NCBI RefSeq assembly: GCF_000689375.1 | Contig: NZ_CBQZ010000005.1 | Coordinates: forward strand, 1 to 64,000 | DNA length: 64,000 nt | Direction: 5' to 3' | From: Cardinium endosymbiont cBtQ1 of Bemisia tabaci | GTDB taxonomy: Bacteria > Bacteroidota > Bacteroidia > Cytophagales > Amoebophilaceae | Shown here: positions 10,255 through 19,190 of the stretch, one piece after another | How positions within the stretch are numbered: position 1 is the first letter of the stretch | How the letters are laid out: each line of letters starts with the position of its first letter | Made by a program: the position numbers and the translations under genes | Notes under the pieces: model-generated | The model's database searches: none | What the model saw: the letters and a program-made list of their open reading frames with translations, nothing else | What the model was told of the DNA's origin: nothing

Positions 10255-11226
10255 TTACACAACACCACCCATGGTCCGTTGTTGTTGCTGGAAAAAGGTT
10301 AAAGCTTCTAGCAAATCCTCTTTTTTGAAGTCTGGCCAATATAAATTGGTAAAATATATTTCTGAATAAGCGCATTGCCAAGGCAGAAAATTGCTTATCC
10401 GTTTTTTACCACCTGTACGTATCAGTAAGTCAATATCAGGCAAGTGGCCTGTATTCAAATATTGCTGATAGGTAGCTGGGGTAATTTTAGCGCGATGGTT
10501 CTTTGCAAATTTTATAAAATTCTCAAAACGAGAATTTTTATTAAACCCTTTATGTAAAAATTGGTCCACTATCTTAATCAAAAAATCATTTGCTATAGCT
10601 TCAGAAGCAGCTACCATTTCTGCTTTCCCTCCATAGTTAATGGCAACGGTCAAATGTAGCCTAGTATTATCTTTTGTAAGGTCTATTACCTCTTTTAATC
10701 TATTCCAGCAAAAACTAGGTATCCCTGCTGTATCCCCCACTACACGGAATTTAACATTATATTCCGTAAAAAGGTTGATGTGTTCAGCAATGCCTTCCGT
10801 AATCGTTCGAAAAATATTATCTACCTCTGGCGTAGGTCGGCTCCAATTTTCAGTAGAAAAAGCATAAAGGGTTAAATAGGTGATCCCGTGCTCTAAACAT
10901 CCAGTTATTGCTTCAATGACCGCTTTTTTTGAATTTTTATGTCCATAAGATCTGTCGCCTATTGCTTTTATTCCCCACCTGCCATTACCATCCATGATAA
11001 TGGCAATATGCTTTGGATTTTTGGCTAAGATAGGTATTAGATCATACTTATTGGAGGAAACAGTATATCCAGGTAGGAGTGTAAATAGCAATACCCAGTT
11101 TATAAAAAACTTTCTAAATAGAATTGCTACAGTAAGGGGGAATCTTTTTTTTTTGTCTGCCATAGCAGGAAACAGGCTATACATCTGATATAAGAATCTT
11201 TTTAGCTTAAATGAAGATCGTTCCAC
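10255..11226 (-). CDS. uppS: Isoprenyl transferase (undecaprenyl diphosphate synthase)
   Basis: The product is a cis-prenyltransferase that makes undecaprenyl diphosphate, the lipid carrier for cell-wall precursors. Motifs present are IIMDGNGRWG (catalytic Asp near 79), AFSTENWSRP, NYGG and RTGGKKRISNFLPW. Two oddities stand out. The 323 residues include about 55-70 extra N-terminal residues with a hydrophobic stretch (INWVLLFTLLPGY) not found in typical 245-residue enzymes. Also, the Glu of the usual RT(S/G)GE motif, a magnesium ligand in the E. coli enzyme, is Lys here (AAA where GAA is expected). An alternative start is the Met at residue 22. Activity may be altered. Confidence 0.88.
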   Translation of the reverse strand: MERSSFKLKRFLYQMYSLFPAMADKKKRFPLTVAILFRKFFINWVLLFTLLPGYTVSSNKYDLIPILAKNPKHIAIIMDGNGRWGIKAIGDRSYGHKNSKKAVIEAITGCLEHGITYLTLYAFSTENWSRPTPEVDNIFRTITEGIAEHINLFTEYNVKFRVVGDTAGIPSFCWNRLKEVIDLTKDNTRLHLTVAINYGGKAEMVAASEAIANDFLIKIVDQFLHKGFNKNSRFENFIKFAKNHRAKITPATYQQYLNTGHLPDIDLLIRTGGKKRISNFLPWQCAYSEIYFTNLYWPDFKKEDLLEALTFFQQQQRTMGGVV

Positions 11227-11363
11227 ACCGTTCAGAACGAAGTATAGAAAAACTTACAAAAACTATAGGTGTAGAGAAGACTCAAGTTTAAGTAAAAATA
11301 TCATACGATCAAAACGATATTGGGTTTGCGTTCCCTATATATATGAGCCATTGGTTAACAGCC

Positions 11364-12023
11364 CTATTTAGCTGGACCGTACCTAGATGGCTCCATTGAA
11401 ATATGTTTGATAATATTTTGGATTAATGTAGAACGATCATTATTCTGTTGATTGACCTGAATATAGGGACATAGTTTCAGTTCGAGCGTTTGTTCATAAG
11501 CTTCTTTAATGGCTTCAAAGCGCTTTTGAGACATTTTGTCAAACACGTCTTGGTTGGTTCTGACCTGGTTGCGCAATTGGAAAGTATCAAAGTCAATATC
11601 ACAGTATATACATAGATCTGGCATTAAACCAGAAAAAATACGATGTGTAGTTAAAAAGGGGGCCCAATAATCTGGTTGATGGGTTAATTGATAGGCTATA
11701 GTAGAAAAAATAAATCGATCAAAGATCAATACATCTACTTCCCCTACCAGTGCTTCTTTATAAATCAGTTCATGGCGTGCTGCCAAGAATAGAAAAAATT
11801 CTGTAATAGGATGGGCATCTTCATTTTTAATCGTTAAGATAGTCTCCCAAATCAATTGCGCATTTTTACTCCCTTTGGGATCATGCAGCAACTTTACATG
11901 ATAAGATTGATTGATTAAACTAGCTTGTATTTGATGTGCCAAAGTCGTTTTTCCAGCAAAATCTACCCCTTCAATAACTAAGGTAAATATCCTACGTTGT
12001 CTACGGGTGATCGGATTTTTCAT
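11364..12023 (-). CDS. tmk: Thymidylate kinase
   Basis: The enzyme phosphorylates dTMP to dTDP for DNA synthesis. The 219 residues contain a P-loop EGVDFAGKTT near residue 18, the dTMP-site motif FDRFIFSTIAYQ near 100, and a lid-like segment RNQVRTNQDVFDKMSQKRF. The length is typical. The gene is monocistronic on the minus strand and diverges from the metal-transport permease gene across about 150 bp. Confidence 0.9.
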   Translation of the reverse strand: MKNPITRRQRRIFTLVIEGVDFAGKTTLAHQIQASLINQSYHVKLLHDPKGSKNAQLIWETILTIKNEDAHPITEFFLFLAARHELIYKEALVGEVDVLIFDRFIFSTIAYQLTHQPDYWAPFLTTHRIFSGLMPDLCIYCDIDFDTFQLRNQVRTNQDVFDKMSQKRFEAIKEAYEQTLELKLCPYIQVNQQNNDRSTLIQNIIKHISMEPSRYGPAK

Positions 12024-12172
12024 ATACTTTATGATTAAGGGTAAAGAATGAATGGTATCTCGTAAAAATACAAATAAATCTACCCATTCATTATGAAGTT
12101 AAATTTCTTTAAAATTAAGTATATTGCAGCGCTACCATTCAGTTATACAGTAGTGCTGGAATAATTTTATAC

Positions 12173-13042
12173 ATGATGAGCACTATTCAAGATTTTCTTT
12201 CCTGCTCTGATCCAAATGTACGCAATGTATTATTGGGCACCATTTTGCTGAGTACCAGTAGCGCTATGATTGGCGTATTGGCACTTCTAAAAAGAAAGAC
12301 ATTGATCAGTGATGCCATTGCACATGCGGTACTCCCTGGTAGCTGTTTGGCTTTTTTGCTAACTGGAAACAAACACTCTATTTGGCTTATTATAAGTGCT
12401 TTTATCACAGGTTGGTTGGCCTCTATAGCCATCGACCAAATCACTAACCATTCAAAAATAAAGCTAGATGCGGCCATTGCTATTGTAGCTTCTATAGCTT
12501 TTGGATTGGGTAGTTTTTTGTTATCTATGCTTCAACATAGTGGTCAAGCTGGCCAAGGTGGGTTAAAGTCTTTTTTGTTAGGCAGTGCTGCTACGCTACT
12601 ACAAGAAGATGTAGTTGCATTGCTCTGGTTGAGTTGTATCATTATTATAGTTTTAATTTTGTTCTTCAAAGAATTTATGCTTATTGCCTTCGACCGTCTT
12701 TTTGCACAGTCCATAGGTCTTCCTATTAAAAAAATAAATTTTTTGTTTACCAGTTTAATGGTACTGGCTATTGTAGTTGGCATCAGAGCAGTAGGGGTAG
12801 TATTAATGAGTGCGATGCTTATTACGCCAGCTACTACTGCACGGTTCTGGACAAGAAAGATTTCTTATATCATGCTGTTTGCTATGTTGATGGCGGTCTT
12901 TGCTTCCTTAGCAGGAACTTTTATTTCCTATACCATTCCTTTTATGCCTACTGGGCCTTGGATTGTACTCATTATGTCAGTTATAGCTTATTTTTCTTTT
13001 CTTATTGCTTGGTGTGGCCGTATTTTCAAAAAAAACAGATAA
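12173..13042 (+). CDS. Metal ABC transporter permease (ABC-3, Zn/Mn type)
   Basis: A 289-residue polytopic membrane protein of the ZnuB/MntB/TroC permease family, which imports divalent metal ions with an ATPase and a binding protein. Typical features are the early KRKTLISDAIAHAVLPG motif near residue 41, about eight hydrophobic segments, and AVGVVLMSAMLITPATTARFW near residue 205. No ATPase or binding protein of the same system lies in this window, so the partners must be elsewhere or lost. Zinc versus manganese cannot be decided from the sequence. The reading frame starts ATG-ATG; either could be used. Confidence 0.86.
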   Translation: MMSTIQDFLSCSDPNVRNVLLGTILLSTSSAMIGVLALLKRKTLISDAIAHAVLPGSCLAFLLTGNKHSIWLIISAFITGWLASIAIDQITNHSKIKLDAAIAIVASIAFGLGSFLLSMLQHSGQAGQGGLKSFLLGSAATLLQEDVVALLWLSCIIIIVLILFFKEFMLIAFDRLFAQSIGLPIKKINFLFTSLMVLAIVVGIRAVGVVLMSAMLITPATTARFWTRKISYIMLFAMLMAVFASLAGTFISYTIPFMPTGPWIVLIMSVIAYFSFLIAWCGRIFKKNR

Positions 13043-13054
13043 ATATATCATAAT

Positions 13055-13516
13055 ATGATGCAGCTTACCCTGCCTTCATTTGATTATAAAACTAAGCAAG
13101 TTTTAAATAAAACCTATATTTTAGATCTGGTTCGTAAAAAGTATGTATTGCTGACCCCAGAAGAATGGGTCCGTCAGCATATGTTGCATTACTTGATTCA
13201 CTACCGCTCCTATCCTAAAGGGTTGTGCTGCTTAGAAAAAAGAATATATAACGGTATGAGGTATTATAGGCCTGATATTATGCTATGTGATAAATCTGGT
13301 GTTACTAAAATGGTGGTAGAATGCAAAGCGCCCTATATCAAACTAACCCATAAAACTTTAGGCCAAATGATGCAATACAATCGACAGCTCATGGTAAATT
13401 ATTTAGTAGTAACAAATGGAATTACCCATTTTTGTTGGCAGTGGGAACAAGATTTAGGCTGTTTTCAAGCAATAAACTATATTCCAATCTATCAAACATG
13501 CGCAATGGCTAGATGA
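13055..13516 (+). CDS. HsdR N-terminal-domain (PD-(D/E)XK-like) protein
   Basis: A 153-residue stand-alone protein of the type that Bacteroidota genomes carry as an HsdR_N_2 domain. It shows YRPDIMLCD and VVECKAPY, which fit the D...ExK core of PD-(D/E)XK nucleases, and the conserved KYVLLTPEEWVRQ N-terminal motif. It begins 12 bp after the metal permease gene and may be co-transcribed. No methylase or specificity subunit is nearby, so it is not part of a recognisable restriction system. Its biological role is unknown to me. Confidence 0.8.
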   Translation: MMQLTLPSFDYKTKQVLNKTYILDLVRKKYVLLTPEEWVRQHMLHYLIHYRSYPKGLCCLEKRIYNGMRYYRPDIMLCDKSGVTKMVVECKAPYIKLTHKTLGQMMQYNRQLMVNYLVVTNGITHFCWQWEQDLGCFQAINYIPIYQTCAMAR

Positions 13517-13550
13517 CCTGCTTATTAACAAAATCTATGACAACGGTCTT

Positions 13551-13589
13551 ATACAACTGATTTACAATAATCCTAATCCAGAATTGACC
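13551..13589 (+). mobile_element. Vestigial IS982-type 3' terminus
   Basis: About 39 bases (ATACAACTG...CAGAATTGACC) match, with a few differences, the 3' end of the second IS982 subtype in this window (complement of 32728-32766), including the last codons, the stop region and the terminal repeat. No other part of the element remains. It overlaps the end of the neighbouring acyltransferase gene on the other strand and supplies its last codons. Confidence 0.65.
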
Positions 13590-14230
13590 CTTTTAGACTG
13601 CTGAATAGATTTTGCTGGATTGCCAAGTAAGACATCACCCTTTTTTACATTTCCTAATACAACTGATCCAGCACCAATACTGGCTCCCTTTTGAATGGTA
13701 ACACCTGAAATAATCGTAACGCCCATGCCAATAAAAACTTCTTCTTCCAAAGTGACCTGGTTACCTATAATACTCCCAGCGCCTATCTCTACCCAATCAT
13801 GAATATGGGTTTCTGATTCAATGATCACCCCATTGTGTAGTATACAGTGGTTGCCTATGGTTACCCCTGAAGCCAAACAAACTTGTGCACCTATGTAATT
13901 GCCCTGCCCTAGTTGAATGGCATCAGCCGTAATCACAGATGGATGAATAGCAGAGATTGGGATGGAGTCTTGTTGTGTGCTTAAAAAGTTTAAACACGCT
14001 TTTCTTTTTTTCATAGGGCGATAGGCGATAAAATAAGGACATGCCTCATTGAGTAACCCAAGAAAAGCTGGATCATTTGTACCACCTAACACAGGAATAT
14101 TTTGTATCGTTCTATGATGCCATTTGGTTTCATCTTCTAGAATGCCATAGACCATTAAATTATTTTTTTGAAAAATATCTAAGGATCCTTTTGTAAGATC
14201 ACATATGCCAAAAACAATGATTCCTTTCAT
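13562..14230 (-). CDS. NeuD/PglD-like sugar O-acyltransferase
   Basis: A 222-residue protein with an N-terminal Rossmann-like PglD-N domain (GIIVFGICDLTKGSLDIF) followed from about residue 95 by left-handed beta-helix hexapeptide repeats (for example IGNHCILHNGVIIES, IGAGSIIGNQVTLEE, IGAGSVVLGNVKKG) and the closing GNPAKSI motif. Such enzymes transfer acetyl groups to amino-sugars of surface glycans. The last eight or nine residues (VNSGLGLL) are encoded by the vestigial IS982 end, so the natural C-terminus was replaced by an old insertion. The substrate is unknown. Confidence 0.82.
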   Translation of the reverse strand: MKGIIVFGICDLTKGSLDIFQKNNLMVYGILEDETKWHHRTIQNIPVLGGTNDPAFLGLLNEACPYFIAYRPMKKRKACLNFLSTQQDSIPISAIHPSVITADAIQLGQGNYIGAQVCLASGVTIGNHCILHNGVIIESETHIHDWVEIGAGSIIGNQVTLEEEVFIGMGVTIISGVTIQKGASIGAGSVVLGNVKKGDVLLGNPAKSIQQSKRVNSGLGLL

Positions 14231-14341
14231 GTATATACTTTAACATTAATGAGTACGTTTTAAACTATTCAGAAAAATAGCAATGACGCATTTATAAAAC
14301 AAAAGTTTTAGGTTGTATAACTTTATTACTAACTTTTAGCA

Positions 14342-16135
14342 TTACATTTTTTCTGGTAATTCAATGGTTAAAAGTGCCATGCTCTTTTTGAGCACCTTGC
14401 CTACACAAAAAGAAAGCAATAGTCGAATCGCTTTGGCATTAGCGTTAGATTCCCGCAATATTAGATGACTTGCATAAAATTTGTTGTACGTTTTTGCTAG
14501 CTCTAAGGCGTAATGGGCTATTATAGAAGGCATATAGGCTACTGCAGCTTCCTCTATCGTTTCTGGTAACCTATACAATTGGAAAATAAGAGTCTGTTCT
14601 AATGGGCTAAGCGAACCGCTTGTTGATTCATCCAGTGGAACCTTTGGAACAAATTGTGCTTTTCGGGTTAGTGAACAAATTCTAGCATAGGTATACTGAA
14701 TAAATGTACCAGTATCACCTTGTAGATCAATAGATTCATTAGGGTTAAATAACATCTTTTTTTGAGGAGAAACCCGTAGTAAGAAGAATTTTAACGCACC
14801 TATTGCCAAAGTATGGTGCAATTTCTGTAGCCCTTCCTCGGAACATTTGGTAACTTTATCAGCAGTCTTCATATAGTCCCCAACTGTATCAATCATTTCT
14901 TGTATAAGGTTGTCCGCATCTACTACGTTTCCCTCTCTAGATTTCATTTTACCGTCTGGTAGATCGACCATCCCGTAGGGAAAATGGTGCATAGAAGATG
15001 CATAAGGCCTGCCCAATTCGGTCATAATGGCAAATAAGACTTTAAAATGATAAGCTTGCTCATTGCCGACCACATAAATCATTTGATCAAAATGATAATC
15101 TGCATAACGCAAATCAGCTATCCCTAGATCTTGCGTAATATAGACAGCTGTTCCATCCTTGCGCAACAAAACCTTTTCTCCTAGGCCTTGTTTGGATAGG
15201 TCAACTGCAATGGCTCCATCTTCTCTTTTGTAAAATATTTTTTGATCTAGACCCTCTTCTATAATGGTTTTACCTAGTAAATAAGCCTCAGATTCATAAT
15301 AAATTTTATCAAACGTGATACCCAATTCAGCATAAGTTGCGTTGAATCCGTCGTAAACCCAGCCATTCATTTTTTTCCATAGCGCCACCACATCAGGATT
15401 GCCTTTTTCCCATTCCACCAACATATTTTGTGCCCGTTGCAAAATAGGGGGTACCGTTGCATCTTCCCCATTTTTTTCCATAAGGGCCCGTTCTGCTTTA
15501 TATACTTGGTCAAATTTTACATAATACTTTCCTACCAAATGGTCTCCCTTTATGCCAGTATTTTCTGGTGTTTCATCTCCGCCAAATTGCTGGTAAGCCA
15601 CCATAGATTTACAGATATGGATGCCACGGTCATTAATCAGGTTCACTTTATGGATGGTATATCCAGCCGCATCTAATATAGCGGCCAAAGAGCTGCCTAA
15701 AAAATTATTACGCAAATGACCCAGATGTTGCGGTTTATTGGTATTGGGAGATGAAAATTCTACCACTATATGGCGCATCCGTCTGGCCAAATGGCCATAA
15801 GTTGAATCTGCTGCAATAGCAGTTAAAATAGACAGCCAAATGGCATCATGCAGCACAAGGTTTAAAAACCCACTGATCACATTATAACTGGCTATTAGAT
15901 TGGTATGGGTTTGTAGCCATTGGCCTATTTGAGTAGCCAATTCAACAGGTGGTACATTACATCTTTTAGCAAAAGAAAATACAGGCAATGAAAAAGTACC
16001 TTGAAATTCTTTTCTGGTAACCTGTAAGCTACACGCTTCTTCCGATAAGGGGAGATCATAAATGGCTAAAAATGCTTGCTGTATAGCTTGTCTAAGTTTA
16101 GGTACCAGCTTTATGGAATCTCCTTCAAAAGGCAT
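14342..16135 (-). CDS. argS: Arginyl-tRNA synthetase
   Basis: A class I aminoacyl-tRNA synthetase charging tRNA-Arg. The 597 residues show the N-terminal Add1 domain, the HIGH-type signature SSPNTNKPQHLGHLRNN near residue 130, a KMSKS-like site PDGKMKSREGNVV near 395, and the C-terminal DALR anticodon-binding domain (FIQYTYARICSL, LAKTYNKFYASHLIL). The length matches Bacteroidota ArgRS. The gene stands alone, with AT-rich spacers on both sides. Confidence 0.94.
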   Translation of the reverse strand: MPFEGDSIKLVPKLRQAIQQAFLAIYDLPLSEEACSLQVTRKEFQGTFSLPVFSFAKRCNVPPVELATQIGQWLQTHTNLIASYNVISGFLNLVLHDAIWLSILTAIAADSTYGHLARRMRHIVVEFSSPNTNKPQHLGHLRNNFLGSSLAAILDAAGYTIHKVNLINDRGIHICKSMVAYQQFGGDETPENTGIKGDHLVGKYYVKFDQVYKAERALMEKNGEDATVPPILQRAQNMLVEWEKGNPDVVALWKKMNGWVYDGFNATYAELGITFDKIYYESEAYLLGKTIIEEGLDQKIFYKREDGAIAVDLSKQGLGEKVLLRKDGTAVYITQDLGIADLRYADYHFDQMIYVVGNEQAYHFKVLFAIMTELGRPYASSMHHFPYGMVDLPDGKMKSREGNVVDADNLIQEMIDTVGDYMKTADKVTKCSEEGLQKLHHTLAIGALKFFLLRVSPQKKMLFNPNESIDLQGDTGTFIQYTYARICSLTRKAQFVPKVPLDESTSGSLSPLEQTLIFQLYRLPETIEEAAVAYMPSIIAHYALELAKTYNKFYASHLILRESNANAKAIRLLLSFCVGKVLKKSMALLTIELPEKM

Positions 16136-16386
16136 AGGATAAAATTTATCTGATTTTGCGTAAAATTAAAAATTTATAACGTGGGTTCTGAATTTATCAG
16201 AATAATTTATATAAAATGTTCTTTATACTATAGTAGACTGATTTTTAAGACAAATTTTTAGGAATTTTATTTCCTTCTTTTCCCATTTGCTAATCATCTA
16301 AAGTAGTGATTTATTTGTATGATTTACACTAGCTTAGTATTATTTACATTTATTTAACAAGCATTTTGTCTTCCTTTATTAGAGTA
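16136..16386. other. AT-rich intergenic region
   Basis: About 250 bases separate argS from the ankyrin pseudogene. Apart from the presumed argS promoter area I see no gene, RNA or repeat that I can support. Confidence 0.5.
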
Positions 16387-17042
16387 TTATAATTTTTGGT
16401 TTAAAAATTCAGTGCATATATTTTCTATTACCCCAAGATTATTGCCCTATTTTAAAAGATTAATACATGTGTCATGATTGTTTTTTTTAGCTAGATCAAC
16501 AGGCGTTTGACCAAAAATATTTTTTATGTTGGCTGTAACTCTTTCATCTTGTATTAACGCTTTACAGACTTCTACATGACCATTTTGTGTGCAATATGTA
16601 GTGGAGCCCAACCATCTTCACATGGTAAATTCACCTGAATATTTTTAGTAGCTAGTAATTCCTTTACCACTTCTACATGACCTTCTTGTGCTGCCATATG
16701 TAGTGGAATCTTATCATCTTTATCTTTTAAATTCAGCTGAATATCCTTAGTGGCTAGTAATTCTTTTACCACTTCTACATGACCTTCACAGGCTGCCACA
16801 TGTAGTGGAGTCAACCCATCTTTGTCTTTCGAATTTACATCAACCTCAGGATTATTGAGTAAAGCTTCTACTGCTTGTACATCACCATTTTTAACTACTA
16901 CATGTAGCATAACATTCCTTTCTACTGGTGATAAATCTGAATCAGCATAACCATAGATCGGAAGTAAAAAAAATAAAAGAACGCTATATAGTAGTAAGGA
17001 TATGTTATAAGCGTTAATATACGCCATATGTTTTTTATACAT
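16387..17042 (-). pseudogene. Secreted ankyrin-repeat protein, frameshifted
   Basis: The frame from 17042 encodes a signal-peptide-like N-terminus (SLLLYSVLLFFLLPIYGYA) followed by ankyrin repeats with DGLTPLHVAACEGHVEVVKELL and a near-identical second unit. After PLHIA (near 16590) one missing base shifts the frame to an early stop. In the next frame the repeats continue (QNGHVEVCKALIQD, FGQTPVDLAKKNNHD) to a TAG at 16447. Beyond it the same frame runs on through NNLGVIENICTEF to a TAA at 16387, so the TAG may itself be a nonsense mutation. Ankyrin proteins of this symbiont group are thought to act on host proteins; this one looks disabled. Confidence 0.82.
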
Positions 17043-17302
17043 TTATACAAAAATATTTAATATAGTGGGACGATAGTTTACATAAACAATAAGTTATAGA
17101 AGTCAAGATTTAATCTTAGCGTCAGTACAAATTATAGTTTATAGTTGTTTAAGTTTAGTGTAATTTCAAATTTTTCCTTAGATATATGCAATATGGTTAT
17201 GTTTTCAAAATACTAACTTTTTACTAGCTTGCCAAGTTTGTATAGGTGTTTTACTATAACAATTGCAATAGACTTTTAATTATGTGGCCCATGGGGCAAA
17301 AC

Positions 17303-18766
17303 CTAAGAGGTACTATTTAAGGCAGATTCTAATAGCTTACTGGCCAGTGGTGCGTTGGCTTTTCCTTGACTATTTTTCATAATTTCCCCCATAAACATGG
17401 CCAGTAGCCCTGACTTTCCATTTTTGTAAGCTACTACTTTTTCTGGGTGAGCTGCCAATACTTCTGCAATAAGTGCTTTTAAGTTGGCCTCATCATTATC
17501 CTGTATCAGATCTAATTGCTCTGCAACAGCCATAGGGGTTATATCTGGCTGTTGCAATAATAAGGGAAAGATTTGATTGGCCGCAACCGAAAAATGGACC
17601 ATGCCACTTTCTACCAATGTGATGAGTGCAACAAAACGGTCAACAGTAAGGGGCAATTCTTCCAATGGAAGAGACTGCTCATTAAGATAACCTTTTACAG
17701 GCCCCAGTAACCAATTGGCTGCAGCCGTATAGTAGGTAGTATGTTGACATAGTTCATCAAAGAATATGGCAAACGCTTTATGCTCCGTAAGTACGGAAGC
17801 AGCATACTCGGAAAGACCATATACCTCTATAAATTTTATAAAATAAGCTCTTGGCAACAAAGGCATCGTCTTGCGAATGCTTTCTATCCATTCTTTTGAA
17901 ACCCATATAGGAGGTATGTCTGGTTCTGGAAAATAACGATACTCACTGGCTGTTTCTTTGGCACGCAAGCTAATCGTCTCACCTGAATCAACTTGAAAGT
18001 TTCGCGTCTCTGCTATCACGGGTTCACCCTTTTCCAACAGGGCTATTTGGCGTTCTATTTCATGGGCTATGGCAAGCTGAACATTACGCATAGAATTCAT
18101 ATTTTTAACCTCTACTCTAACGCCCAGTTGTTTAGATCCTTTGCGGGCTACTGAAATATTGGCATCACAACGCAAAGAAGCTTCTTCCATATTGCCATCA
18201 CAGATATCTAAATAACGGACCAATTTTCGAATTTCATATAAAAAGTGATAGGCTTCTTCTCCTGTTGTAATGGCTGGAGCGGTTACCAATTCTAATAAAG
18301 GGGTCCCTGCTCGATTATAGTCCAATAAAGTAACCTCTTCCACTACACCATGTATAGATTTACCAGTGTCTTCTTCTAGGTGCATGCGTATAAGTGGAAT
18401 GGCTTTCTCTACTCCTTCATTGGTATAAATGGTTACAAAGCCACCTTGGCAAATCGGCGTAGTATCTTGTGTAATTTGAAACCCCTTGGGTAAATCTGGA
18501 TAGAAATAGCTTTTTCTAGCAAAGAAATTTAAATCTGTAATCGTTGAACCACAGGCCAACCCTAATTTTATCGCGTAGTCAAATGCTTTTTTATTTACTC
18601 TAGGCAACGTACCAGGACAGGCCAAAGTAACAGGGCTAAGGTTGGTATTAGGAAGCGCACCATATTCAGCTCTATCTGAGGAAAACATTTTGCTATGGGT
18701 GAGCAATTGAATATGGATTTCTAGTCCAATCACTACTTGATATGAATCTTTTATAGTTGCATGCAT
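17303..18766 (-). CDS. gatB: Asp/Glu-tRNA amidotransferase subunit B
   Basis: GatB is the kinase/tRNA-binding subunit of the GatCAB complex, which converts misacylated Glu-tRNA-Gln and Asp-tRNA-Asn to the amide forms. The 487 residues include the GatB signature EASLRCDANIS near residue 197, the motif SEYRYFPEPDIPP near 276, and the C-terminal YqeY-like tRNA-binding tail ending NGKSGLLAMFMGEIMKNSQGKANA. The gene is complete and monocistronic. GatA and GatC are not in the window. Confidence 0.95.
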   Translation of the reverse strand: MHATIKDSYQVVIGLEIHIQLLTHSKMFSSDRAEYGALPNTNLSPVTLACPGTLPRVNKKAFDYAIKLGLACGSTITDLNFFARKSYFYPDLPKGFQITQDTTPICQGGFVTIYTNEGVEKAIPLIRMHLEEDTGKSIHGVVEEVTLLDYNRAGTPLLELVTAPAITTGEEAYHFLYEIRKLVRYLDICDGNMEEASLRCDANISVARKGSKQLGVRVEVKNMNSMRNVQLAIAHEIERQIALLEKGEPVIAETRNFQVDSGETISLRAKETASEYRYFPEPDIPPIWVSKEWIESIRKTMPLLPRAYFIKFIEVYGLSEYAASVLTEHKAFAIFFDELCQHTTYYTAAANWLLGPVKGYLNEQSLPLEELPLTVDRFVALITLVESGMVHFSVAANQIFPLLLQQPDITPMAVAEQLDLIQDNDEANLKALIAEVLAAHPEKVVAYKNGKSGLLAMFMGEIMKNSQGKANAPLASKLLESALNSTS

Positions 18767-19190
18767 AAGTTTATTATATGGTTTGCTAGCTGTATGGCTA
18801 CCTGGATCTATCAGTTATTTTGCTTATAAAACATAGGGAGCATTTATCCCTAACAACAGCATGATTTTTTACGAATGCTATTTTTTATTGTCTCACTTTG
18901 GGAGAAAAACCCCGCACTTGCAGTGCGTCGTTTCAACATATTTGGCAATTAAAGGTTCAATTTTATAAAAAAGTAATCTGTTTGTAAAAAATTCTAGTAC
19001 TTTTACAGATCAACTGATCAAGGATTATGTTGATAGACATGGATAAATAGAAGATCAACTTGGAGACTTTCAAGTCGAAAACTAGCTGTGGCCAAGGCAT
19101 TCATGCCGTAATCTTAAGCCCTGTATTTGCAATGCAGGGTGAGTTAACTGCTTAACATAAGGGGTATGATCGATCAGTAGATGGTATAAG
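18767..19190. other. 424-bp spacer with two TTGCA-loop hairpins
   Basis: There is no protein gene here. Two GC-rich hairpins stand out in an AT-rich background: CGCAC-TTGCA-GTGCG at 18913-18927, and an 8-bp stem with the same TTGCA loop at 19119-19139 (CCCTGTAT/ATGCAGGG). A small third one, GGCAT-TC-ATGCC, is at 19098-19109. Paired subterminal hairpins about 200 bp apart resemble the ends of IS200/IS605-type or palindrome-associated elements, but no transposase or clear element border is present, so this is only a suggestion. Confidence 0.45.
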
